From assembly GCA_002433465.1 (NCBI GenBank), contig DJIE01000091.1:1-26548 (forward strand): a stretch of DNA of 26,548 nucleotides, given 5' to 3'. Both the position numbers and the translations under genes were made by a program. Source of the stretch: Salinisphaera sp. UBA6602 (GTDB lineage Bacteria > Pseudomonadota > Gammaproteobacteria > Nevskiales > Salinisphaeraceae). The notes under the pieces were generated by a model that was given only the letters and a program-made list of their open reading frames with translations, ran no database searches and had not been told where the DNA came from. Shown piece by piece: positions 1 through 7,495 of the stretch; within the stretch, counting starts at the first letter, position 1, and each line of letters begins with the position of its first letter.

Positions 1-848
1 ACACCTGGAAGACGCTGCGCGCGACCACGCGTCAGACGCTGGCGCTGCCCGGCGCCGCGCGCGAGGTCGTGCGCGCCTGGCACGACGCCCGCGACGATCC
101 GGCCTTCACCCGCATCAATCAGGCGCCGGCGACCATCCTCAACCGCCGGGTGTCCGGCTCGCGGCGCTTCGCGGCCCAGTCCTACGACCTCGCGCGCATC
201 AAGCGGCTGGCGCGCCACCACCGGGCCACGGTCAACGACATCGTCATGGCGATGTGCGCCAGCGCACTACGCCGCTACCTGCAGGACAACGACGCCCTGC
301 CGGCGGCGCCGCTGGTGGCGATGGTGCCGGTGGCCCTGCACGACGGCGCGGACGAGGCCGGCAACCACGTGGCCATGATCTTCGCCAGCCTGGCCACGGA
401 CGTCGCCGATCCGGTCGCGCGGCTGGCCGCGATCCGGGCGTCGGTGGACCACTGGAAGCGCCGCTACCGCGGCATGTCGCCGGAACAGATCATGGCGTTC
501 GTCGCCGCGCTGTCCGCACCGGCCGGGCTGAACCTGCTCACCGGCATCGCACCGCGTCACCAGGCCTTCAACGTGGTGATTTCGAACGTGCCGGGGCCAG
601 GCGAGACCCTGTATTACGGCGATGCCCAACTCGAGGGCATGTACCCGGTGTCGATCGTGCTCGACGGTCAGGCGCTCAATATCAGCCTGGCCAGCTATCG
701 CGATTCGCTCGAGTTCGGCCTGCTGGCGTGTCGGCGGTCGGTGCCGAGCATGCAGCACATGCTTCAGTATCTAGGCGACGCGCTCGATGCGCTGGAACCG
801 GGCGACTCCCCAGGGCAGAATGACAACCGCGCCGCCCGCGATGGCTGA
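1..848 (+). CDS. Wax ester synthase/diacylglycerol acyltransferase (WS/DGAT), C-terminal part
   Basis: The reading frame is open from base 3 to the TGA at 846-848, so the 5' part lies outside the window, including the HHxxxDG catalytic motif expected for the family. What remains is the typical C-terminal half: a segment resembling the family's PLxxxxPVS motif (here PLVAMVPVALHDG) and the conserved NVVISNVPGP stretch. WS/DGAT enzymes join fatty acyl-CoA to fatty alcohols or diacylglycerol, making storage wax esters or triacylglycerol at the inner membrane. Several other lipid genes lie in the window. The end of the gene overlaps the start of the next small membrane-protein gene, suggesting shared transcription. 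Family assignment is firm; substrate preference cannot be read from the sequence. Confidence 0.9.
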   Translation, partial: TWKTLRATTRQTLALPGAAREVVRAWHDARDDPAFTRINQAPATILNRRVSGSRRFAAQSYDLARIKRLARHHRATVNDIVMAMCASALRRYLQDNDALPAAPLVAMVPVALHDGADEAGNHVAMIFASLATDVADPVARLAAIRASVDHWKRRYRGMSPEQIMAFVAALSAPAGLNLLTGIAPRHQAFNVVISNVPGPGETLYYGDAQLEGMYPVSIVLDGQALNISLASYRDSLEFGLLACRRSVPSMQHMLQYLGDALDALEPGDSPGQNDNRAARDG

Positions 849-1182
849 GCGGGGCATACACAGCGCCTGCGCCCGGCGCGGCCTGTGGACGTTTTTCGGT
901 GTCCAGGCCGGCATCCTGCTGTTTGCGATTGCGCCGGTCGTCATCGCGGTGGCGGCCGGCCAGCTGGGCAACGCGCTGGGGTGTCGGGTCGACGAGTCCG
1001 GCGCCTATGCCTGCCCGCTGTGGGGCATGGATATCGGCGAGGCGCTGTATAGCGCCGGCGTATTCGGCTGGCTCACGCTGGCCACGCTACCGGCAGGGGC
1101 GCTGCTGTGGCTCGCGCATATCGGCTACACGGTGATCGCGCTGCTGCGCCGTCGCCTGCGACGTGGCGCCCAGCAGGGATGA
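820..1182 (+). CDS. Small two-helix inner-membrane protein, uncharacterised
   Basis: This protein of about 120 residues has two hydrophobic segments, one near residues 22-46 (WTFFGVQAGILLFAIAPVVIAVAAG) and one near 78-104 (VFGWLTLATLPAGALLWLAHIGYTVIALL). Between them is a Cys-containing loop of the form GCxVDExGxYxCPLxGxDIGExLY. From memory, similar loops and the VFGWLxLxTLPxG motif occur in small conserved proteobacterial membrane proteins of unknown function. I chose ATG 820; ATG 841 and an upstream in-frame ATG at 787 are alternatives. The start overlaps the end of the acyltransferase gene, and its TGA overlaps the ATG of the HNH gene as ATGA, so all three are probably one transcript. The two loop cysteines could form a periplasmic disulphide. 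No function is claimed. Confidence 0.7.
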   Translation: MTTAPPAMAERGIHSACARRGLWTFFGVQAGILLFAIAPVVIAVAAGQLGNALGCRVDESGAYACPLWGMDIGEALYSAGVFGWLTLATLPAGALLWLAHIGYTVIALLRRRLRRGAQQG

Positions 1183-1508
1183 ACGGCACGCCCGGCGATC
1201 CCCCTCGCTGTGCTTTATGTGGGCGCGAAGGCGTACGCACGACCCGCCACCATCTGATTCCGCGGCGTACCCACCGGCTCAAGCGTATTCGCCGGCGCTT
1301 CGACCGCGAAGAGCGCCTGGGCGCGATCCTGCACGTCTGTCGGCCCTGCCACAGTCATATCCATGCGGTGCTGGGCGAAAAGGAGCTGGCCGAAACCTAC
1401 AACTCGCGGGACGCCCTGCTGGCCCACCCCGAGATTGCCCAGTTCGTCGCCTGGCTGGCCGACAAGCCGGCCGGCTTTCGCCCGCGTATCCGCAAGCCCA
1501 GGTCCTAG
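1179..1508 (+). CDS. HNH-nuclease-like zinc protein
   Basis: A 109-residue protein starting at the ATG of an ATGA overlap with the preceding gene. It contains a CxxC pair (C11, C14), a His-His pair (H24, H25) in TTRHHLIPR, and a second cluster CxxCHSHIH (C54, C57, H58, H60, H62). This is the layout of small HNH/zinc-finger nucleases, where the paired cysteines hold zinc and the HH motif lies at the metal active site. The C-terminal part (LAHPEIAQFVAWLADKPAGFRPR) resembles conserved stand-alone HNH proteins of proteobacteria. Nuclease activity and biological role are inferred from the fold only. The TAG stop lies inside the palindrome at 1505-1543. Confidence 0.75.
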   Translation: MNGTPGDPPRCALCGREGVRTTRHHLIPRRTHRLKRIRRRFDREERLGAILHVCRPCHSHIHAVLGEKELAETYNSRDALLAHPEIAQFVAWLADKPAGFRPRIRKPRS

Positions 1509-1543
1509 GGCGTGTGGTCATAAGATATGACGACACGCCCTAG
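1505..1543. repeat. 39-bp near-perfect palindrome between convergent genes
   Basis: Arms 1505-1522 and 1526-1543 are reverse complements in 17 of 18 positions; the one mismatch pairs G1516 with G1532. The loop is only three bases (1523-1525). The element begins and ends with CTAG, and the stop codons of both convergent genes (TAG at 1506-1508 on plus, TAG at 1542-1540 on minus) sit at symmetrical places within it. There is no T-tract on either side, so it is not a classical intrinsic terminator. It may act as a bidirectional transcript-end hairpin or be a tiny palindromic mobile element. IS5-family elements often target CTAG-like sites, but that link is inference. Confidence 0.85.
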
Positions 1544-2196
1544 CGAGACGCCGTCGCCAGACGCAGTCCCAGCGCGATAAACAGCGACCCGAGGGCACGA
1601 TCGAGCCAGCGCTGCATCGCCGCGTTGGCACGCATGCGCCGGGCGACCGTCGCCGCAAACCACACCATCGGCGGCTCCACCAACGCCGCCACTGCAATGA
1701 TCAGACAGCCGTGCAGAAACAGCTGGGCGCCCACGGGCCCCGCGCCGGGCACCACGAACTGCGGCAGAAACGCCAGAAAGAACACGGCCACCTTCGGGTT
1801 GAGCGCGGCCACCAGCACGCCGCGGCCGAACGTCGACCGGGCCGACCCGGACTCGGCCGTTGCCTGCGGCATCGGATCGGCGCTGGCCCGCCACGCCTGA
1901 ATGCCCAGCCACAGCAGATAAAGCGCGCCTGCGTACTTGACCAGGGCAAACGCCAGCGCCGAGCTGGCCAGCAGCGCCGACAGACCGAGCGCGGCCAGCA
2001 CGACATGTACGAACGCCCCGAGCCACACGCCACCCATGGCTATAAACCCGGCGCGACGCCCACGCCGCAGCGAATGCGCGAGCACATAGGCCATATCGGG
2101 CCCCGGGGTGATATTGAGCAACACAGCCGCCGTTAAAAACGTGGCCCAATGGGTCATCGAATACGAAAACAGCGGTGTTGGACCGAGTTCGACCAT
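1540..2196 (-). CDS. LysE/RhtB-family amino-acid exporter
   Basis: A 218-residue integral membrane protein with the LysE/RhtB signature near its N-terminus (FLTAAVLLNITPGPDMAYVLAHSLRRGRRAGF) and about six hydrophobic helices, ending in GSLFIALGLRLA as is usual. The family exports amino acids or their derivatives by proton exchange; the substrate cannot be predicted here. I kept ATG 2196 because an AAGGG ribosome site lies 8 bases upstream, although homologues often begin nearer the internal Met at 2157, which has no such site. The start is 4 bases from the stop of the upstream MFS gene, so the three transporter genes form one operon. The TAG stop falls in the palindrome. Confidence 0.85.
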   Translation of the reverse strand: MVELGPTPLFSYSMTHWATFLTAAVLLNITPGPDMAYVLAHSLRRGRRAGFIAMGGVWLGAFVHVVLAALGLSALLASSALAFALVKYAGALYLLWLGIQAWRASADPMPQATAESGSARSTFGRGVLVAALNPKVAVFFLAFLPQFVVPGAGPVGAQLFLHGCLIIAVAALVEPPMVWFAATVARRMRANAAMQRWLDRALGSLFIALGLRLATASR

Positions 2197-2200
2197 GTCT

Positions 2201-3430
2201 TCAACCCTTGGAGCGATCGGCGCGCACGGCGAGCGCCCTGCGCCGCGCCCCTATCGCGCCCGCCAGAGAGCAGCCCGTGGCAACGACGAGGATTACGGCA
2301 CCGGCAGCAATCGTCGTGGCATAACTGCCGGCGAACGCATAAAGCCGGGCCATGGCAAACCCACCGACCGCCTGGGTGGCCGCGAATGACAGCGTGGCCC
2401 AGCCCCAGATCTGGCGCTGGCGAGCGACCGGCGAGAGCGCATGCACGGTGCCGGCGGTCAGGGTGATGATCGCCGGCACCATCGCGCCCACCACCAGCGA
2501 CGACAGGCCCAGCCCGGCGATACCGGTCAACGCCAGCGGCAAGGCCGTGGCCAGCGTCATCAGCACGAAGGCCGCGACCAGCGCCCGTTCGAAGCCGAGC
2601 CAGCGTGCGGTGATGCCGGCCAGGGCCGGGCCGATCACGCCGCCCAGGCCCAGCAGCAGCCAGTAGCGGTTGCCCGCTTCAAGACCGCGACCCAGTTCGC
2701 GGGCGATATAGTCCACCCAATAGAGCGAATGCGGCACATAGCCGGCCGCGCTCAGCCCGTAGGCGGCCACCACCAGACCGATCAACACCCAGGGCGTATG
2801 CCCCGCGCTCGCAGGGGCCGCCGCCGTATCGTCACCCGGAGCGGCCTCGGCCGGCAGATGGCGCCACACGCCAAGCCAGCTGATCCAGGCCAGCACGGCG
2901 CCCACGCCGGCCGTGGCCAGCCAGGTCGCGCCGATGCCGGCGCTGGCCAGGCGCGGCACGAGCAGGCTCACGCCCATGGTGCCCACGCCGATGCCGGTAA
3001 AGATCGTCGCCGAGGCCAGCGGCCGTCGTGCAGCAGGCATCCGCGCCATGATCGCCGGCGTGACCACGATGGTCAGCGTCGCCGCCGCCGCACCGGCGAT
3101 CAGCCGCCAGAAGCCGTAGACGATCATTGCCCAGGGCCATGCACAGGCTACGAGGCTGATCACCAAGGCAATCAGACAGCTGGCAATCGCACGGCGCGGA
3201 CCGAGCCAGCCGGCATAACGGTTGGCGCCCGCCGCGCCGATGAGATACCCCAGCAGGTTGATCGCGCCCAGGCGCGCGGTCTGCTCGGCGGTGAACCAGC
3301 CGCTCTCCACCAGCGGCGTGATCAGCGGCGTGAACACATAGCGCCCGAAGCCCACGCCCAGCAACAGCGCCACCGCGCCGGCCAGCGGCAGTCGCCAGAG
3401 CCCGCCCGGCATATCGTGCGAGTTGGTCAT
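2201..3430 (-). CDS. YbfB/YjiJ-family MFS transporter (second of tandem pair)
   Basis: A 409-residue protein with about twelve hydrophobic helices. Its N-terminal LLLGVGFGRYVFTPLITPLVESGWFT and LGAINLLGYLIGAA match the YbfB/YjiJ (MFS_4) family, whose substrates are mostly unknown. The ATG (3430-3428) directly abuts the TAG of the upstream paralogue with no spacer, so translation is probably coupled. It shares long blocks with that neighbour (LGAINLLGYLIGAA; a WVDYIARELG segment; a GYxxxH start to one helix), pointing to a tandem gene duplication. A hydrophilic loop rich in Ala/Asp near residues 190-210 separates the two halves. Substrate unknown; family assignment strong. Confidence 0.85.
   Translation of the reverse strand: MTNSHDMPGGLWRLPLAGAVALLLGVGFGRYVFTPLITPLVESGWFTAEQTARLGAINLLGYLIGAAGANRYAGWLGPRRAIASCLIALVISLVACAWPWAMIVYGFWRLIAGAAAATLTIVVTPAIMARMPAARRPLASATIFTGIGVGTMGVSLLVPRLASAGIGATWLATAGVGAVLAWISWLGVWRHLPAEAAPGDDTAAAPASAGHTPWVLIGLVVAAYGLSAAGYVPHSLYWVDYIARELGRGLEAGNRYWLLLGLGGVIGPALAGITARWLGFERALVAAFVLMTLATALPLALTGIAGLGLSSLVVGAMVPAIITLTAGTVHALSPVARQRQIWGWATLSFAATQAVGGFAMARLYAFAGSYATTIAAGAVILVVATGCSLAGAIGARRRALAVRADRSKG
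2205..2209 (-). promoter_or_regulatory. Ribosome binding site AAGGG deciding the LysE start
   Basis: On the minus strand AAGGG is followed by 8 bases and then ATG 2196. It overlaps the last codons of the upstream MFS gene. The alternative start at 2157 has no purine-rich motif before it. Confidence 0.5.
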
Positions 3431-4591
3431 CTAGGACCGGCGCACGGCCGCGATCGCATTCAGGCTGGCGAGTGCCAGCGCCGCCGCCGCGATGGCGAAC
3501 AGCGGCCGATAGCTGCCCAGCTGTTCATAGCCCCAGGACATGCCGTAGGCGGCGACGGCCTGGGTCAGGGCAAACCCGAGCGTGGCCCAGCCCCAGACCT
3601 GCTGCTGGCGCTCGGGAGCGACCAGGGTGGACAGCGTGCCCGAGGTGAGCGTGACCACGCCCGGTACCAGCATTCCGACCAGAAACGACGACAGTCCCAG
3701 CGCCAGCCAGCCCGTCGAGAGCACGGGCAGGCACACGGCAATCGTCTTGACTGTAAGCGCGAGCGCCAGCGCCGGCTTGAAACGCAGCCGTGCGGCCAGT
3801 GCGCCGGCGACCACCGGCCCGCACATCGCCCCCAGGCCGAACACCACCCAGTAGCCGCTGCCGGTGGCCAGCCCTTCGCCCAGTTCGCGTGCGATGTAAT
3901 CCACCCAGAACAGCGTATGCGGCACAAAGCCCATGGCATCGAGACTGTAGGCAGCGATCACCAGACCCAGGGCGAGCGCCGGCAGACGGGCATCGACGTG
4001 TTCTTCACCCGTGCTGCGCTCCAGGGGCGGTAGGCGACCCAGCACGGCAAACCAGGCCCAGCTCGCGAGTGCTGTGCCCACGAGCGCGAGCGCCAGCCAT
4101 GTGACGCCCACGCCGAAACCGGCCAGCCAGGGCACGACCGTACCGCTGGCCATGATGCCCAGGCCGATACCCGTGAACACCAGCGAGCTGGTATACGCCT
4201 TCGCCTGCAAAGGCACCCGCGACAACGCGGCCGGTACGCCGACCACCACCAGCATGGCCCCGGTGATGCCACAGGCCAGGCGCCAGAAGCCGTACCAGAG
4301 CACGCCCCAGTCCAGCGCACAGGCATAGAGGCTGGCCACGGTGATCGCCAGACAGGCGGCCAGCACCGGGCGCACGCTCCATATGAGGGTGGCACGATGG
4401 GCCGTGGCCGCACCGATGAGATAGCCGAGCAGGTTGATCGCGCCCAGATAGGCTGCCGCATGCGACGAAAACCAGCCGGCTTCGACCAGCGCCGGAATCA
4501 GCGGCGTATAGGCAAAACGGGCCAGGCCGATACCGAGCAGCGTACAAACGCCGCCGGCCAGGCCAAGACGCGTGGCAGAAATCTGGGGCAT
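3431..4591 (-). CDS. YbfB/YjiJ-family MFS transporter (first of tandem pair)
   Basis: A 386-residue, roughly twelve-helix protein of the same YbfB/YjiJ (MFS_4) family as its downstream neighbour. It starts with LGLAGGVCTLLGIGLARFAYTPLIPALVEAGWF and carries the shared LGAINLLGYLIGAA and FWVDYIARELGEGLATGSGYW blocks. ATG 4591 gives the usual N-terminus; I see no good ribosome site before it. It lies 82 bases downstream of the glycerophosphodiesterase gene and may be read from that transcript or from a promoter in the gap. Two adjacent, diverged copies suggest either different substrates or a two-subunit transporter; the sequence does not decide. Confidence 0.85.
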   Translation of the reverse strand: MPQISATRLGLAGGVCTLLGIGLARFAYTPLIPALVEAGWFSSHAAAYLGAINLLGYLIGAATAHRATLIWSVRPVLAACLAITVASLYACALDWGVLWYGFWRLACGITGAMLVVVGVPAALSRVPLQAKAYTSSLVFTGIGLGIMASGTVVPWLAGFGVGVTWLALALVGTALASWAWFAVLGRLPPLERSTGEEHVDARLPALALGLVIAAYSLDAMGFVPHTLFWVDYIARELGEGLATGSGYWVVFGLGAMCGPVVAGALAARLRFKPALALALTVKTIAVCLPVLSTGWLALGLSSFLVGMLVPGVVTLTSGTLSTLVAPERQQQVWGWATLGFALTQAVAAYGMSWGYEQLGSYRPLFAIAAAALALASLNAIAAVRRS

Positions 4592-4673
4592 CGGTGGTCA
4601 ATACAGCGGTTCGGGCCGCGAGTTTGCCACGAAAGCACGGGCCGCTGCCGACAGCCCGCTGCACGAACGCGAA

Positions 4674-5720
4674 CTATCGCGGGTACAGACGCGGCCGGTA
4701 GCCCGGGTGGATCACCTCGACCGCGATATCGGTAAAGTCGGTGAACAGGCCATCCACGCCGTACTCGAAGTAATAGCGGCGCAGCTCGTCTTCGAGCCGG
4801 CGGGTGCCGGCCGGCAGCTGGTCGGCGCGAAAGGTGTAAGGGTGTACCTTCAGCCCGCGTGCGTGGGCGAGCTGCACCAGGCCGCCGTGCGTATCGGCGA
4901 TACGCTGCTTGTCCGGACCGATGCCGTCGGCGTATTCCGCGATGGTCGCAAGCCCGGCCGGGGTAACCAGTTCATCGTAGGCCGGTGCGTCGCTTATAAG
5001 CTGGATCATGGGCAGGTCGCTGCCCATCTGTTCGCGCATTTCGCGCAGGTTGTCGAAGCCGAAGCTCTGGATATAAACCTTGGCATCGCGACCGGCATAG
5101 CCGTAGGCGGCCAGCCGGTCGAGCAGCGTGCGTTCGATGGGCAGCCCTTCGTCGTCGTGGAACTCGGGCGCCTTGGTTTCCGGGTAGATGCCGACATCGC
5201 GCCCGCTTTCGCGATTGAGCGATTGCACCATTTCCACCACGGCATCGAAGGTGGGCACCTTGAAACCCTGGGCATCGGCCTTGAATCGGTCCGGAAACAC
5301 CCGGGTGCCGTCGGGTTTGGTCCGTTCGGTGACGTTGAGCTGCTGGATTTCGTCGAGGGTGAAATCCGCCGCATACCAGCGCCCGTCGGCGCGCTTGCGG
5401 GCAGGGAACTGGCTTTCGACGTCGGTGGTGGATTCCAGATGGATATCGTGCAGGCAGATCAGGCGATGATCGGCGGTCATCACCAGATCGGGCTCGATAT
5501 AGTCTGCGCCCAGGGCATAGGCCATGGCATAGGCAGGCAGCGTGTGCTCGGGCAGATAGCCGGAGGCACCGCGATGGGCGATCACGATCTTGTGATTTTT
5601 TGTCATATGCGGATCCGCCTTGAAGTGACGGGCCTCGCTGCCGGGCCAGGCGGCGACCGGCAAGGCGGCCAGGATCAGGGCCAGAACGATGACGATACGA
5701 AACCCATGCGCTCGAACCAT
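4674..5720 (-). CDS. glpQ: Periplasmic glycerophosphodiester phosphodiesterase
   Basis: A 348-residue protein with a cleavable signal peptide (residues 1 to about 24: basic start, then IVIVLALILAALPVAA) and a GDPD domain. Catalytic and metal-site motifs are visible: HRG with H49 and R50, PEHT with E58, E76-P-D78, and HD at H91-D92. The enzyme hydrolyses glycerophosphodiesters from phospholipid breakdown to glycerol-3-phosphate and an alcohol in the periplasm. Length and the YPETKAPEFH segment match GlpQ rather than the short cytosolic UgpQ type. I chose ATG 5720, which has a GGGGG ribosome site upstream and puts the signal peptide at the terminus; the longer frame from GTG 5798 adds an unlikely leader. 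No glpT permease is adjacent. Confidence 0.88.
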   Translation of the reverse strand: MVRAHGFRIVIVLALILAALPVAAWPGSEARHFKADPHMTKNHKIVIAHRGASGYLPEHTLPAYAMAYALGADYIEPDLVMTADHRLICLHDIHLESTTDVESQFPARKRADGRWYAADFTLDEIQQLNVTERTKPDGTRVFPDRFKADAQGFKVPTFDAVVEMVQSLNRESGRDVGIYPETKAPEFHDDEGLPIERTLLDRLAAYGYAGRDAKVYIQSFGFDNLREMREQMGSDLPMIQLISDAPAYDELVTPAGLATIAEYADGIGPDKQRIADTHGGLVQLAHARGLKVHPYTFRADQLPAGTRRLEDELRRYYFEYGVDGLFTDFTDIAVEVIHPGYRPRLYPR

Positions 5721-5739
5721 GCCAAACCCCCGAGATATC

Positions 5740-5768
5740 GCAAACGATTGTCGAAGGCTCAAGCCTAG
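5740..5768 (-). promoter_or_regulatory. Possible sigma70-type promoter for glpQ
   Basis: On the minus strand TTGAGC is followed by 17 bases and GATATC. The match to TTGACA/TATAAT is modest. It sits just upstream of the ribosome site of ATG 5720, in the 111-base gap after the TesB gene. Coordinates are approximate. Confidence 0.25.
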
Positions 5769-5831
5769 TTGGGCGCGATGACAGTTCGTAACCGCCACGG
5801 CGCGACCGCGAGAGGTTATGCAGGAGCTTCC

Positions 5832-6725
5832 CTAGGCGTCGCGCGGCTTGCGCTGGCGAATCAGCCCCTCCTGGGCTACGGATGCCACCAGATGGCCGTC
5901 GCGATTGAAGATCAGCCCGCGCGACAGGCCGCGCGAATCCTGGGCCCCAGGGCTGTCCATGGCATAGAGCAGCCACTCGTCGACCCGGAACGCGCGATGG
6001 AACCAGATCGCGTGATCGATGCTGGCCATCTGCATGCCGGGGGTGAAAAACGACACCCCGTGCGGAAACAGCGATGTCGCCAGCAGATTGAAATCGCTGG
6101 CATAGGTCAGCACCGCGCGGTGCACGGACTGGTCGTCGGGCAGCGGCGCCTTGGCCTTGAACCAGACATGCTGCACCGGCTCGCGCTTGTCCGGATCGAG
6201 CATGTTCCAGGGTTTGACCGCGCGCATGTCGATCGCGACCTCGCGCCCCACCGCTTCGCGCAGCGATTCCGGCACCCGATCGAGAGCATCGACCCAGGCC
6301 CGGCGCAGCTCGTCGTGGCTGGCCAGCTCTTCCGGGCCCACGACGTCGGGCATGCTCATCTGATGGGTATAGCCGGACTCCTCGATATGAAACGAGGCCA
6401 GCATGGAGAAGATCGGCCGCCCGTGCTGGATGGCCTGCACGCGCCGGGTGGCAAAGCTCCTGCCGTCGCGAATATTGTCGACTTCGTAGACGATGGCCGC
6501 CTGCATATCGCCCGGGCGCAGAAAATAGCCGTGCATGGAATGCGCCTGCTGGGACGCATCCACGGTACGCGTGGCGGCAACCATGGCCTGCCCCGCGACC
6601 TGGCCGCCGAACACGCTCTTGCCGCCGATATCCCGCGAACTGCCGCGAAACAGCCGTTGCTCCAGCGGCTCCAGATCGAGCTGATCAAGCAGATCCTGAA
6701 CCAGGCGTTGTCCATCCCCTGACAT
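5832..6725 (-). CDS. tesB: Acyl-CoA thioesterase II (TesB)
   Basis: A 297-residue double-hotdog thioesterase. The N-terminal hotdog contains GGKSVFGGQVAGQA and HSMHGYFLRPGD. The C-terminal hotdog has the catalytic set at D211 (YASDFN), S235 (ASIDHAIWFHR) and Q285 (SVAQEGLIR). E. coli TesB uses Asp-Thr-Gln; Ser at the Thr position is common in the family. It hydrolyses medium- and long-chain acyl-CoA to free acid and CoA in the cytoplasm. I chose ATG 6725 because AAGGAG lies 10 bases upstream; the longer frame to 6824 crosses a hairpin and has no support. Its leader is discussed separately. Confidence 0.92.
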   Translation of the reverse strand: MSGDGQRLVQDLLDQLDLEPLEQRLFRGSSRDIGGKSVFGGQVAGQAMVAATRTVDASQQAHSMHGYFLRPGDMQAAIVYEVDNIRDGRSFATRRVQAIQHGRPIFSMLASFHIEESGYTHQMSMPDVVGPEELASHDELRRAWVDALDRVPESLREAVGREVAIDMRAVKPWNMLDPDKREPVQHVWFKAKAPLPDDQSVHRAVLTYASDFNLLATSLFPHGVSFFTPGMQMASIDHAIWFHRAFRVDEWLLYAMDSPGAQDSRGLSRGLIFNRDGHLVASVAQEGLIRQRKPRDA

Positions 6726-6735
6726 CGTGCACACG

Positions 6736-6741
6736 CTCCTT
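6736..6741 (-). promoter_or_regulatory. Ribosome binding site AAGGAG deciding the tesB start
   Basis: A consensus AAGGAG on the minus strand, 10 bases before ATG 6725. It lies 3 bases downstream of the leader hairpin (6745-6768), so the hairpin could affect ribosome access. Confidence 0.6.
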
Positions 6742-6744
6742 CGC

Positions 6745-6776
6745 GAACCGCTGACGCCGCAGCGGTTCATTTTTTT
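6745..6776 (+). terminator. Hairpin with T-tract in the tesB leader (intrinsic-terminator shape on plus strand)
   Basis: A perfect 9-bp stem (GAACCGCTG at 6745-6753, CAGCGGTTC at 6760-6768) with a 6-base loop is followed by A and seven T's (6770-6776) on the plus strand. That is the shape of a Rho-independent terminator for plus-strand transcription, yet no plus-strand gene lies upstream. On the minus strand the same stem sits in the 5' leader of tesB just before its ribosome site. It may end antisense transcripts or influence tesB translation. Confidence 0.6.
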
Positions 6777-7039
6777 ATTCGATACGACAAGACTGCCGCG
6801 ATGGCTGTTAAGCAATCTCTGCACAACCTCTCGCGGCTCGCGTCCGAGTTCTCAAATGCCTTGCGACAAGGCGTGCGAGCACAGCGCCATGCCTCATGGG
6901 CAGATCAAGCTCGGCAACGCAGTCGCAGCACTTTTGAGGCCGGACCCCTCGGGGCCGCCATAGGTGATGCAGATATTCCTGAATGCCCTAGTGTAATTCA
7001 AACGGCCACTGCGCAAAGCCCGCCTGCCGTGACTACGCC
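6777..7039. other. Gene-free spacer upstream of tesB
   Basis: With the hairpin above, this is a stretch of about 310 bases (6726-7039) between the tesB start and the end of the next minus-strand gene. It is less GC-biased than its neighbours. A plus-strand open frame from 6801 has codon choices unlike the surrounding genes and runs antisense into the thioesterase gene, so I do not call it. A small inverted repeat GCCTTGCGACAAGGC occurs around 6858-6872. The tesB promoter should be here, but I could not place one convincingly. It may be decayed mobile or genic DNA. Confidence 0.5.
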
Positions 7040-7495
7040 CTACTCGGCCGGGTTGTCGCCCTCAACGGCGCGCAACAGGAAATCGGCACGGGCAAAGGCG
7101 ATCGGACGATCCGGATCATCCTGCCAGCACTCGGCCTGTACCTGGGCGATACGCCGCCCCGAACGGATCAGCCGGCACCGGCAAAGACAGTCCGCGGCCG
7201 CCGCCGAGCGCCAATAGTCGATCGAGAAATCCACCGGATAGGGGATACGCGTCTGGGCCTCGGCGATGAGCACCTCGAACTGCATGGCCAGCTCCAGCAG
7301 GCTGGCCACCGTGCCGCCATGCAGGGCCGGCAGGCGCGGACTGCCGATCAGTTCGTCGCGATAGGGCATGCGATAAATCCGCGCCTGTGCTTCGTCGGCC
7401 TGTTCGATACGCAGATCCAGATAGGCCGCATAAGGGATCGCGGCCACCAGGTCTTCGTGGATCGCCGTCGTTTTCGACTCGTTGCTATCGCTCAT
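7040..7495 (-). CDS. PaaI-type hotdog thioesterase (downstream of pair)
   Basis: A 151-residue single-hotdog protein. The motif ALHGGTVASLLELAM carries H59-G60-G61 and E68, the usual active-site block of PaaI-like acyl-CoA thioesterases, followed by PVDFSIDYWRSA, the typical central strand. ATG 7495 overlaps the stop of the upstream gene in an ATGA arrangement, indicating translational coupling. Such enzymes cleave aryl- or acyl-CoA thioesters in the cytoplasm, often to free CoA from dead-end intermediates. Being paired with a second, different hotdog protein suggests that the two may form a hetero-oligomer or act on related substrates (inference). Confidence 0.85.
   Translation of the reverse strand: MSDSNESKTTAIHEDLVAAIPYAAYLDLRIEQADEAQARIYRMPYRDELIGSPRLPALHGGTVASLLELAMQFEVLIAEAQTRIPYPVDFSIDYWRSAAAADCLCRCRLIRSGRRIAQVQAECWQDDPDRPIAFARADFLLRAVEGDNPAE

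Noticed and set aside
2441..4033. Long plus-strand open frame (530 codons) across the MFS pair
   Set aside because: It is antisense to two clear membrane transporters, rich in Arg/Gln/His as expected from the reverse of GC-rich genes, and shows no domain.
5721..5798. Longer N-terminus for the glycerophosphodiesterase from GTG 5798
   Set aside because: It would bury the signal peptide behind 26 residues; ATG 5720 has a good ribosome site.
6801..7217. Plus-strand open frame in the spacer upstream of tesB
   Set aside because: Codon choice differs from neighbouring genes, there is no ribosome site or recognisable domain, and it runs antisense into a real thioesterase gene.
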